Assembly: GCF_014084105.1 (NCBI RefSeq) | Contig: NZ_CP048289.1 | Coordinates: forward strand, 7,573,922 to 7,637,921 | Source of the DNA: Streptacidiphilus sp. P02-A3a | Lineage (GTDB): Bacteria > Actinomycetota > Actinomycetes > Streptomycetales > Streptomycetaceae | Reading direction: 5' to 3' | DNA: 64,000 nucleotides | In this document: piece by piece, positions 20,245 through 28,302 of the stretch | Numbering within the stretch: position 1 is the first letter of the stretch | Layout: each line of letters opens with the position of its first letter | Program-made: the position numbers and the translations under genes | The notes under the pieces: generated by a model | The model's database searches: none | The model's input: the letters and a program-made list of their open reading frames with translations, nothing else | What the model was told of the DNA's origin: nothing

Positions 20245-21750
20245 TCAGTGCATCATCATCGGTGCCACGTCGGCGATCTCCTCGCCGACGCCGCCGGTGA
20301 CCGGGGCGACGGCCTCGCGGCCCGCGGTGATCAGCGTGTAGCTGATCACGGCGGACACGATCAGGATCCCGACCGCGAACCAGATCGCCTCCACGTAACC
20401 GTGGATCGCGCCCTGGGCGAGGTACGCCGGGTTGCCGTGGTGGGACTTCATGAAGCTGGTGGTGGCGTTCACGGCGATGGTGCTGAGCAGCGCCGTGCCG
20501 ATCGAACCGCCCACCTGCTGCGAGGTGTTGGTCATCGCCGAGGCGACACCCGCGTCCGTCGCCCGCACCCCGTAGGTGGACAGGCTCATGGCGGGCATGA
20601 ACGCGGTGCCCATGCCCAGGCCGAGCAGCACCAGGCCGGGCAGGACCACGGTCGCGTAGGAACTGGTGACCGACAGCTGGGTGAGGATCAGCATGCCCAG
20701 CGCGGCGACCACGAAGCCGGGGGCCATCAGGTAGCGCGGCGGGACCCGGTTCATCAGCCGGGCGCCGATCTGGGTCGAGCCGGTGATCATGCCCGCGATC
20801 ATCGGCAGGAAGGCCACACCGGTCATCACCGGGCTGTAGCCCTTGTTCTCCTGCAGGTAGTACGTCAGGAAGAGGAACAGGCCGTACATGCCGATGATGG
20901 CCAGGCCGAGCGACAGGTAGGCACCACCGCGGTTGCGTTCGGTGATCACCCGCAGCGGCAGCAGCGGGGCCTTGACCCGGGCCTCCACCACCACGAAGGA
21001 GACCAGCAGGACCGCGGCGGCGACGAACAGGCCGATGGTCGTGCCCGCGCCCCAACCGCTGGTGGACGCCTTGGTGAAGCCGTAGACCAGGGCGACCAGG
21101 CCGGTGGTGGCCAGCAGCACGCCGGGGATGTCGAGCCGGCTGCGGTTGCGGGCACCCTCGGGCTCGTGGATGAAGAGCACCGCGCCGATGGCCGCGACCA
21201 CGGCGAAGCCGATGTTGATGAACAGCGCCCAGCGCCAGTTGGCGTACTGGGTGAGCACCCCGCCCAGGATCAGGCCGACGGCGCCACCGGCGCCGGCGAT
21301 GGCACCGAAGATGCCGAACGCCTTGGCGCGCTCCTTGGACTCGGTGAAGGTGACCGTGAGCAGCGAGAGCGCGGCCGGGGCGAGCAGCGCGCCGAAGACA
21401 CCCTGGAGGGCGCGGGCGCCGAGCAGCATCGCCTCGTTGACGGCCGAGCCGCCGAGGGCGGAGGCCAGGGCGAAGCCGACCAGGCCGATGATGAACGCGC
21501 GCTTGCGTCCCCACAGGTCGGAGATGCGTCCGCCGAAGAGCAGCAGGCCGCCGAAGGCCAGGCTGTAGGCGGTGATCACCCACTGCCGGTCGGCGTCGGA
21601 GATGTGCAGCGACGCCTGGGCGTGCGGCAGGGCGATGTTGACCACGGTGGCGTCGAGCACCACCATGAGCTGGGCTATGGCGATGAAGGCCAGCGCCTTC
21701 CAGCGCTGGGGATCAGCCTTTGCTTCTGCGAGGTTGCCGGTTTCAGGCAT
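20245..21750 (-). CDS. DHA2 (EmrB/QacA) family MFS drug exporter
   Basis: 501 residues with about 14 predicted membrane helices. Family motifs: LDATVVNIALPHA in helix 1 (motif D1), ISDLWGRKRAFIIG (motif A) and GAIAGAGGAVGLILGGVLTQY (motif C of antiporters). It should expel drugs or a metabolite in exchange for protons. The TetR-type gene lies directly upstream on the same strand with about 100 bp between, and tandem 19-bp repeats lie in that gap. The pair probably forms a repressor-controlled efflux unit. The C-terminus ends in a Met/His-rich tail (APMMMH). Confidence 0.9.
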   Translation of the reverse strand: MPETGNLAEAKADPQRWKALAFIAIAQLMVVLDATVVNIALPHAQASLHISDADRQWVITAYSLAFGGLLLFGGRISDLWGRKRAFIIGLVGFALASALGGSAVNEAMLLGARALQGVFGALLAPAALSLLTVTFTESKERAKAFGIFGAIAGAGGAVGLILGGVLTQYANWRWALFINIGFAVVAAIGAVLFIHEPEGARNRSRLDIPGVLLATTGLVALVYGFTKASTSGWGAGTTIGLFVAAAVLLVSFVVVEARVKAPLLPLRVITERNRGGAYLSLGLAIIGMYGLFLFLTYYLQENKGYSPVMTGVAFLPMIAGMITGSTQIGARLMNRVPPRYLMAPGFVVAALGMLILTQLSVTSSYATVVLPGLVLLGLGMGTAFMPAMSLSTYGVRATDAGVASAMTNTSQQVGGSIGTALLSTIAVNATTSFMKSHHGNPAYLAQGAIHGYVEAIWFAVGILIVSAVISYTLITAGREAVAPVTGGVGEEIADVAPMMMH

Positions 21751-21817
21751 GGGTGTTCCCGTGTTTGTGTGTCAGCAAAAATCTGGTTACGGCTGACGCA
21801 CAGTCATCGTGCGCCTG

Positions 21818-21855
21818 TCGATGGAAAGTTGTTCAGTCGATGGAAAGCTGTTCAG
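21818..21855. repeat. Two tandem 19-bp direct repeats between tetR and MFS gene
   Basis: TCGATGGAAAGTTGTTCAG (21818-21836) is followed at once by a copy that differs at one base (21837-21855). The second copy overlaps the tetR stop codon. The block lies 70-100 bp upstream of the exporter start. It could be a regulator-binding array or a recent local duplication. Confidence 0.8.
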
Positions 21856-22532
21856 CAGTCGGTCCGCACCGCGCAGTCGCGGCGCAGGTCCTGGAGAGTG
21901 GTCGGCCGCCCGGGGAGAACGGAGCGGGCCGGTGCGCGCAGGCCGTCCAGGAAGAGCTGGAGGCTGCGGTGCACGGACTTGTTGTGGTCAGCGGGTAGTG
22001 CGCCCGGGAGCGGGCGCGCGATCTGGGCGGCGACGGTGAGGATGTCACCGGCGCCGATGTCCTGCCGGAGGCTGCCCTCCGCCTGGGCCTTGGCGATGAT
22101 GGCCTCAACCGCGGTGTCGAGGCGGTCCTGCGCGGCCATGAGCTCGGGTTCCCCCGGGTCCATCCACTCGGCGAGCATCGGGCACAGGGCACCGACGTTC
22201 CCGTCGACCGCGCCGTGGACCACCTGCGCCAGCGCGTCGAACGCCTCCGGCACCTCGGCCAGCATGGTCTCGGCCTGTGTCGCCATGGTATCGAACACAG
22301 CGAGCACAACACTGCGGGAGAGCTCCCGCCGGTCGGGGAAGTGCCGGTACAGCGTGGCGTTGCCGACCCCGGCCCGGCGGGCGATCTCGTCGAGTGCGAC
22401 CTCCGCACCGAACTCGACGAACGCCTCCTGCGCCGCGGCGACGATGCGCTCGCGGTTGCGGGTGGCGTCCGCGCGCAGTCGGGGAGCGCCGGTCCTGGTG
22501 GCCAGGTCGGTCTTGGTGGCCAGGTCGGTCAT
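21852..22532 (-). CDS. TetR/AcrR family transcriptional regulator
   Basis: 226 residues. The DNA-binding domain is at about residues 22-70: RNRERIVAAAQEAFVEFGAE, then the helix-turn-helix LDEIARRAGVGNATLYRHFPDRRELS. The C-terminal ligand domain is variable. A short repeat at the N-terminus (TDLATKTDLATRTG) comes from a duplicated 12-base unit. It is co-directional with and just upstream of the DHA2 exporter, which it likely represses. The ATG at 22532 has a GGAGAGGA-type site. Confidence 0.92.
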   Translation of the reverse strand: MTDLATKTDLATRTGAPRLRADATRNRERIVAAAQEAFVEFGAEVALDEIARRAGVGNATLYRHFPDRRELSRSVVLAVFDTMATQAETMLAEVPEAFDALAQVVHGAVDGNVGALCPMLAEWMDPGEPELMAAQDRLDTAVEAIIAKAQAEGSLRQDIGAGDILTVAAQIARPLPGALPADHNKSVHRSLQLFLDGLRAPARSVLPGRPTTLQDLRRDCAVRTDC

Positions 22533-22678
22533 GGTCCTCTCCTCTGCTGCGTGAGTAACGGTACGGGACTCTGGTGGCGGCTTGACGTTGGTAACGGTCT
22601 GGAAACGGGGAAGGATCCCCCGGTTCCTTCAGTCAATCAGCTAAACGGGGAGCGGATCCCCGGAAAGTCCCCAGATCG

Positions 22679-22696
22679 ATGTGACGCCTGTCACAT
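22679..22696. promoter_or_regulatory. Palindromic operator candidate upstream of the second MFS gene
   Basis: ATGTGAC-GCCT-GTCACAT is a perfect inverted repeat with 7-base arms, 46 bp before the TTG start at 22743 and about 20 bp before a TAAAGT element that could be a -10. It also lies within the divergent tetR/MFS gap, so either side could be regulated. Confidence 0.5.
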
Positions 22697-22742
22697 TCGT
22701 ACAAGTGCGCTAAAGTCCGCAGCTGAGAGGGGGGAATCGACC

Positions 22743-24008
22743 TTGAAAGCTGACACGGCGGACACCGCCCGGACATCCGCCGGGCAGCCCACCGGTATAG
22801 GCGGGGCGCTCTCCCGCATGGGCGAGGCCCTGAACCGCCGCGACTTCCGCTGGTGGTTCGGCAGCCAGGTGCTCTCCTCCTCCGGCAGTATGACCCAGGC
22901 CGTCGCGCTGTCCTGGGTGGTGCTCCAGCAGACCGGCAACGCCTTCTGGCTGAGCGTGCTCAGCCTGTGCACCTGGGGTCCGCTGCTGCTGCTCGGCGCC
23001 TGGGCCGGAACCCTGGTCGACCGCCACGACCGGCGTCGGCTGCTGCTCGCGACCCAGCTCCTGCTCACCCTGTCCGGGCTCGCGCTGAGCCTGCTGACCG
23101 CCACGCACCTGCTCGCGCTGTGGCTGATCCTGGTCATCTCGGTCCTGTCCGGGGTGGTCACCACCGTCGACTCCCCGGCCCGCCAGGTCTACGTGGTGGA
23201 CCTGGTCGGCACCAAGGCCGTGGCCAGCGCGGTCGGCCTGTGGGAGGTCGCCCTCAACGCCTCCCGGGTGCTCGGCCCCGCCCTCGGCGGCGCGCTGCTG
23301 GCCACGGTCGGACCCGCGGCCTGCTTCCTCGCCAACGCGATCTCCTTCCTGCCGCCGCTGTACGTGCTGTGGCGGATGGTCCCGCAGCCCGACCGAGCCG
23401 CCGGCCGCCGCGCCCGCCCCGCGAAGGAACCCGGCGCGATCCGCTCCGGGCTGCGCTACGCCTGGCGGACCCCGGTCATCCGGGCCTGCCTGCCGCTCTC
23501 CACCGCCAGCGGGATGCTGTTCGCCATGGGCATCGCGCTGCCGCTGCTGGCCACCCGCGCGCTGCACCTGGGCGGCGGCGGCTACGGCGCGCTGATGGCC
23601 GCCTTCGGCCTCGGCGCGCTGCCCGGCGCGCTGCTCGCCGCCGGGACGGTCACCCCGACCGGGCCACGGGTGCGGGTGCTGGCGCTGGCCACCGGCGGCT
23701 CGGTGCTGCTCACCGCCTGGGCGCCCTACCTGGTGGTGGCTTTCGGCGCGATGGCGCTGACCGGGTTCACCTCGATCTGGTTCATCGCCACCACCAACAC
23801 CCTGGTCCAGTTGGAGTCCCGGCCGGAGATGCGCGGCCGGGTGATGAGCCTGTGGGGCATGGCGATGACCGGGACCCTCCCCCTGACCGGTTTCCTGGTC
23901 TCCGGCGTCGGCGAGTCGCTCGGGGCCCGCGCCGGGTTCTCCGTCTCCGGCACCGCGCTGCTGCTGGCCGCGCTGCTCGGCTGGCGCGCCCTGTCCGGCG
24001 ACCGCTGA
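22743..24008 (+). CDS. MFS transporter (EntS/MdfA-like exporter)
   Basis: 421 residues with about 12 membrane helices. It begins with a polar 35-residue tail, then RRDFRWWFGSQVLSSSGSMTQAVALSWVVLQ and LVDRHDRRRLLL (motif A-like), with SPARQVYVVDLVG and NASRVLGPALGGALLATVG, as in the MFS_3/EntS-like exporters common in Streptomyces. The TTG at 22743 is taken because GAGAGGGGGGAA lies upstream; an ATG at 22818 is the alternative. The gene is divergent from the TetR regulator. The cargo is unknown. Confidence 0.85.
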   Translation: MKADTADTARTSAGQPTGIGGALSRMGEALNRRDFRWWFGSQVLSSSGSMTQAVALSWVVLQQTGNAFWLSVLSLCTWGPLLLLGAWAGTLVDRHDRRRLLLATQLLLTLSGLALSLLTATHLLALWLILVISVLSGVVTTVDSPARQVYVVDLVGTKAVASAVGLWEVALNASRVLGPALGGALLATVGPAACFLANAISFLPPLYVLWRMVPQPDRAAGRRARPAKEPGAIRSGLRYAWRTPVIRACLPLSTASGMLFAMGIALPLLATRALHLGGGGYGALMAAFGLGALPGALLAAGTVTPTGPRVRVLALATGGSVLLTAWAPYLVVAFGAMALTGFTSIWFIATTNTLVQLESRPEMRGRVMSLWGMAMTGTLPLTGFLVSGVGESLGARAGFSVSGTALLLAALLGWRALSGDR

Positions 24009-24168
24009 GCGGCCGCCGCCCCGGAAACCCGCGGCGCGATCGGCGCCGCCGCTGCTAACCTCCCCCGCATGAGCTCCAGGCCCTAGCAGACCTGCGGACC
24101 GCACCGCGCCGCGAGGCCGGGCGGTACCGCGATCGGTCATGCCCGTCTGCTGACTCCGGAGAATCCCC

Positions 24169-25443
24169 ATGCCACGCCCCTCCCGGGGCAGCGCGTCCTA
24201 TCGCGCTGTCCTGGCACTGCCCCATGCCCGTGCCCTGTTCACCGCCGCGACGCTGGCCCGGCTCGGCTACGGGCTGCTCGGCCTCCCGCTGCTGCTGTCG
24301 GTCCACGCCGGGACCGGCTCCTACGCCGTCGCCGGTACCGCCTCCGGGCTGTTCGGCCTGGTCGGCGCGGTGGTCGGACCGGCCCGCGCGCGACTGGTGG
24401 AGCGGCGCCCCGGCACCCTGCCGCTGCTGGCCACCGGTTACACGGCGCTGCTCGCGCTGACCGCGCTCGCGGGCGCCGTCGGCGTCGCGCCCTGGCTCGC
24501 GATCACTCTCGTGGCCACCGCCGGAGCGATCGCCCCGCCGGTCGGGCCACTGGCCCGGACCCGGTGGGGCGTGCTGGCGGCCGACCAGGCCCAGCGGCAG
24601 TGCGCGTTGAGCCTGGACACCGTCGGCGAGTCGACTGCCTTCGCGGTGGGCCCGGCGCTCGGCGGCGGACTGATCGCCACCGCCTCCGCCCCGCTCGCGC
24701 TGGCGGTCTGCGCCGGACTGACCGCCGTCGGCTTCAGCGCGCTGGCCGCCGTACTGCGCCGCGCCCCGGCTCCGGGCCGGGCGGCCGCGGCCGGGCCCGG
24801 AACCGATGCCGCCCGGCCGCCGCTGCGCGCCCCGGGCCTCGCCGCCGCGCTGGCGGCGGTGACCGGCTCCGGCTGCGCGCTCGCGGTACTGGAGATCGCG
24901 GCCGTCGCCACCTGGGGCGCCGCCGCCACCGGTTGGCTGCTGGCGCTGTCCTCCCTCGGCGGCGTGGTCGGCGGCCTGGTCTACGGCCGACAGGGCTGGA
25001 GCCTGCCCCTCGGCCGCCGGTTGACGCTGCTGGCCGCCGCCGGGGCCGGGTGCTACGCGCTGCCCGCGCTGGCGCCGCTGCTGCCGGTCGCGGCCCCGGC
25101 GCTGCTGGCCGCCGGGGCGTTCGGCGACACCCTGCTGATCACCGCGTACCTGCTGGTGGACGAGCGGGTGGCGGCGGGCGCCAGGACCGAGGCGGGGGCG
25201 TGGGTGAACACCGGCTACAACCTCGGCTCGGCGCTGGGCTCCGGCGGCGCCGGGATGCTGCTGGACGCCGCCGGGCACCGCGCGGTCCTGCTGGCCGCCG
25301 CCGTGGCGGCCGGGGCCGGGGCGCTCGGCGCGGTGGCGAGCGGACGCGGAGCCCTCCACTCGCCACCGGCCGCGGGCGCCGGGTCAGGCGCTGACGACGG
25401 TGACCTCGCCGATGCCGAGCTCCTTGACCGACGCGGCAATTGA
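24169..25443 (+). CDS. MFS transporter
   Basis: 424 residues, very Ala/Leu/Gly-rich, with about 12 membrane helices. Visible family features are TLARLGYGLLGLPLLLSVH in helix 1, SLDTVGESTAFAVGPALGGGL and VNTGYNLGSALGSGGAGMLLD. The pattern resembles uncharacterised actinobacterial MFS proteins. The 3' end overlaps the convergent M16 peptidase gene by 60 bp, so one of the two tails may be shorter or the overlap is genuine. The ATG at 24169 has CGGAGAATCCCC upstream. The substrate is unknown. Confidence 0.8.
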   Translation: MPRPSRGSASYRAVLALPHARALFTAATLARLGYGLLGLPLLLSVHAGTGSYAVAGTASGLFGLVGAVVGPARARLVERRPGTLPLLATGYTALLALTALAGAVGVAPWLAITLVATAGAIAPPVGPLARTRWGVLAADQAQRQCALSLDTVGESTAFAVGPALGGGLIATASAPLALAVCAGLTAVGFSALAAVLRRAPAPGRAAAAGPGTDAARPPLRAPGLAAALAAVTGSGCALAVLEIAAVATWGAAATGWLLALSSLGGVVGGLVYGRQGWSLPLGRRLTLLAAAGAGCYALPALAPLLPVAAPALLAAGAFGDTLLITAYLLVDERVAAGARTEAGAWVNTGYNLGSALGSGGAGMLLDAAGHRAVLLAAAVAAGAGALGAVASGRGALHSPPAAGAGSGADDGDLADAELLDRRGN

Positions 25444-26769
25444 CGCGGCGTCACCGACAAGTACGGTGACCAGCCGGTCCGGTGGGAAGGCGGCGACCAC
25501 GGCGGCGGTAGCCGCGGCGGTGTCGGTGGCCGCCAACTTCCGGTAGACCTGCGCCTGGTAGTCGTCCGGCAGGCCCTGCTCGACCTGGTCCGCCAGGGTC
25601 GCGCAGACCGCCGAGGCGGTCTCGTAGCGCAGCGGCGCCACGCCGACCAGGTTCTGCACCGCGACGTCGCGCTCCTCGTCGGTGAGCCCCTCGGCGGCCA
25701 GGGTCCGCAGGATGGTCCAGGTGTCGGCCAGCGCTGGGGCGGTGGACTCGGTGTCCACCGAACCGGAGATGGCCAGCAGCGCCCGGCCGCGGCCGTCCGG
25801 CGCCGAGCGCAGCGGCTGGGCGAAGGCGCGGACGCCGTAGGTGTAGCCCTTCTCCTCGCGCAGCACCCGGTCCAGCCGCGAGGTGAGGGTGCCGCCGAGG
25901 CAGTAGGTGCCGAGGATCTGCGCGGCCCAGGACGGGTCGTGCCGGTCCGGGCCGATCCGGCCGATCAGCAGCTGGGTCTGCACCGAGCCGGGGCGGTCGA
26001 CGATGACCACCCGTCCGGTGTCGTCGCCGACCACCGGCGCGGCCACGGAGGCGGCGGCCGGGTCGCCGGTCCAGTCGCCGAGGGTGTCCGCGAGCACCGC
26101 GTCGAAGTCGACGCCGGTGAAGTCGCCGACGACCACGACGGTGGCCGTCGCCGGGCGGACGTGCGCCGCGTAGAAGGCGGCGACGGCCGCGCGGTCGATG
26201 CCCTTGACCGAGTCGGCGGTCCCGGCCCGGGGGCGCGACAGCCGGTCGGCGGCGTCGAACAGCTCGTCGTAGAAGGCGAAGGCGGCCCGCCGGGACGGGT
26301 TGGCCAGCTCGTGGGTGATCTCGTCGAGGCGGTTGGCGACCAGCCGCTCGATCTCGTCGTCCGGCAGCGCCGGGGCGCGGACCGCGTCGGCGAGCAGCCG
26401 CAGGCCGCGCTCCAGGCGGGAGGCCGGGACCTCCAGCGCGAGCCGCAGCGAGGTGTGGTCGGCGTGAGCGTCCAGGGTGGCCCCGGCCCGCTCCAGCTCG
26501 GCCGCGAACTCCTCGGCGGTCAGCGTCTCGGTGCCCTCGGAGAAGGCCCGGGCGAGGATGGTCGCCACGCCGTCGAGCTCGGCCGGTTCGGCCGCCAGCG
26601 GCGCGTCGAGCAGCAGGTCCACCGCGACCAGCTGCTGTCCGGGGCGGTCGCAGCGGAGCACGGTCAGGCCGTTGGGCAGGGTGCTGCGGGTGGGCGCGGG
26701 GAACGCCCAGGGGGTCGCCGGGCCGGGCTCGGGGCGCGGGTGGAACGTCATGGCGGAGGTGATGGTCAT
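25384..26769 (-). CDS. M16 family peptidase, non-catalytic partner subunit
   Basis: 461 residues with the M16 fold but without the HxxEH zinc motif: the equivalent segment reads ATILARAFSEG. It keeps the substrate-contacting R/Y region GTLTSRLDRVLREEKGYTYGVRAFA. This is the pattern of the inactive partner in two-subunit bacterial M16B peptidases. The start overlaps the stop of the catalytic subunit gene by four bases (26766-26769), so the two are made together and should form a heterodimer that degrades short peptides. From memory the same pair lies beside parC in S. coelicolor. Confidence 0.88.
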   Translation of the reverse strand: MTITSAMTFHPRPEPGPATPWAFPAPTRSTLPNGLTVLRCDRPGQQLVAVDLLLDAPLAAEPAELDGVATILARAFSEGTETLTAEEFAAELERAGATLDAHADHTSLRLALEVPASRLERGLRLLADAVRAPALPDDEIERLVANRLDEITHELANPSRRAAFAFYDELFDAADRLSRPRAGTADSVKGIDRAAVAAFYAAHVRPATATVVVVGDFTGVDFDAVLADTLGDWTGDPAAASVAAPVVGDDTGRVVIVDRPGSVQTQLLIGRIGPDRHDPSWAAQILGTYCLGGTLTSRLDRVLREEKGYTYGVRAFAQPLRSAPDGRGRALLAISGSVDTESTAPALADTWTILRTLAAEGLTDEERDVAVQNLVGVAPLRYETASAVCATLADQVEQGLPDDYQAQVYRKLAATDTAAATAAVVAAFPPDRLVTVLVGDAASIAASVKELGIGEVTVVSA

Positions 26770-28112
26770 GCGTGGGCGTCCTCATCGGCGTCGGAGGCTT
26801 CGGTGGCGGCTGCGGCTTCGGGAGCGGCTGGCTCGTAGGTGAGGACGGCGCGGTTCCCCGGCGTCAGGTGGTCGGCGGCGACCCGCCGCACCTCCTCGGC
26901 GGTGATGTCGAGGACCTTGTCCAGCGCCGAGTTCACCAGCTTGGGGTCGCCGAACAGCACCGCGAACCGGCACAGTTCGTCGGCGCGCCCGTTCACCGTC
27001 TCCAGCCGGTCCAGCCACTCCCGCTCGATCTGCGCCTGCGCGCGCTCCAACTCCTCGGGGGTGGGCCCCTCGGCGGCGAAGCGGGCGAGCTCCTCGTCGA
27101 CGGCCGCCTCGACCGCCTCGACCGTCGCCTCACCCGAGGTCTTCGCGTCCAGCCAGCCCAGCGACGGCGCTCCGGCCAGCCGCAGCAGGCCGAACCCGGC
27201 GGTGACCGCGCTCCGGTCGTGCCGGACCAGCCGGTTGTAGAGCCGGCTGGACTCGCCCGAGCCGAGGATGGTCAGCGCCAGGTCGGCGGCGTCGGACTCG
27301 CGGGTGCCGTCCTGCGGCAGCGGGTAGGCCGCCATCAGCGCCCGCGAGGGCACCTCCTCGACCAGGTGCTCGCGCAGCGGCGCGCCGTCGCGGACGATGG
27401 TGCTGCCGTCGCGCGGCGGGCGCTTGCCGTCGTGCGCGGGGATCGAACCGAAGTACTTCTCGATCCAGGCCAGGGTCTGCTCGGGGTCGATGTCGCCGAC
27501 CACCGCCAGCACCGCGTTGTTGGGCGCGTAGTAGGTGGTGAAGAAGTCCTGGGCGTCGGCCAGGGTGGCCGCGTCCAGGTCGGCCATGGAGCCGATCGGG
27601 GTGTGGTGGTACGGGTGGCCGTCCGGGAAGGCCATCGCCACCAGCCGCTCGAAGGCGGTGCCGTAGGGGACGTTGTCGTACCGCTGGCGGCGCTCGTTCT
27701 TCACCACGGCGCGCTGATTGTCCAGGCCGGACAGGTCGAGCGCGGTGAGCAGCGAGCCCATCCGGTCGGCCTCCAGCCACAGCGCCAGCTCGACCTGATG
27801 GGCGGGCATGGTCTCGAAGTAGTTGGTGCGTTCGAAGCTGGTGGTGCCGTTCAGCGAGCCACCGGCCCCCTGCACCAGCTCGAAGTGCCCGTTGCCGGGG
27901 ACCGAGGCCGAGCCCTGGAACATCAGGTGCTCGAAGAGGTGCGCGAGACCGGTACGACCCTTGACCTCGTGACGCGAACCGACGTCGTACCAGAGGCACA
28001 CGGCGGCGACCGGGGTGAGGTGGTCCTCTGAGAGCACCACCCGCAACCCGTTGTCCAGGGTGTGCTCGCTGATGACGAATCCGTTGGTGGAACTGGGGGC
28101 CAGGTCGGCCAT
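26766..28112 (-). CDS. M16 family zinc peptidase, catalytic subunit
   Basis: 448 residues. The inverted zinc motif HLFEH lies at residues 58-62 within GLAHLFEHLMFQG, and the third ligand is likely the glutamate in VVKNERRQRYDN about 75 residues later. The C-terminal half has SSRLYNRLVRHDR. It is expected to cleave peptides in the cytoplasm together with the inactive partner encoded next. The ATG at 28112 follows AAGGACGAG; an upstream start at 28163 is possible but less typical. It is divergent from parC, with about 190 bp between. Confidence 0.92.
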   Translation of the reverse strand: MADLAPSSTNGFVISEHTLDNGLRVVLSEDHLTPVAAVCLWYDVGSRHEVKGRTGLAHLFEHLMFQGSASVPGNGHFELVQGAGGSLNGTTSFERTNYFETMPAHQVELALWLEADRMGSLLTALDLSGLDNQRAVVKNERRQRYDNVPYGTAFERLVAMAFPDGHPYHHTPIGSMADLDAATLADAQDFFTTYYAPNNAVLAVVGDIDPEQTLAWIEKYFGSIPAHDGKRPPRDGSTIVRDGAPLREHLVEEVPSRALMAAYPLPQDGTRESDAADLALTILGSGESSRLYNRLVRHDRSAVTAGFGLLRLAGAPSLGWLDAKTSGEATVEAVEAAVDEELARFAAEGPTPEELERAQAQIEREWLDRLETVNGRADELCRFAVLFGDPKLVNSALDKVLDITAEEVRRVAADHLTPGNRAVLTYEPAAPEAAAATEASDADEDAHA

Positions 28113-28302
28113 CCGCTCTCGTCCTTCCGGTCGGTTACTGCTGGTTTCCTCATTGTGCTGCAACGAACGAGGTGCTCGGAGAGTGCTACCGAATCAGGTT
28201 TTGTCGGCGGGACGGTACAGAATGGGTCCCGTCGCACGTCTCGCACGTCCGCACGCCACACCCCGCCGTACCCGCCAGTGACCGCAAGGGAGCGCCGCCG
28301 CG

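Noticed and set aside
18733-22554. 1273-codon rightward ORF
   Set aside because: Antisense of rtcB, the MFS exporter and the tetR gene, which all have clear motifs.
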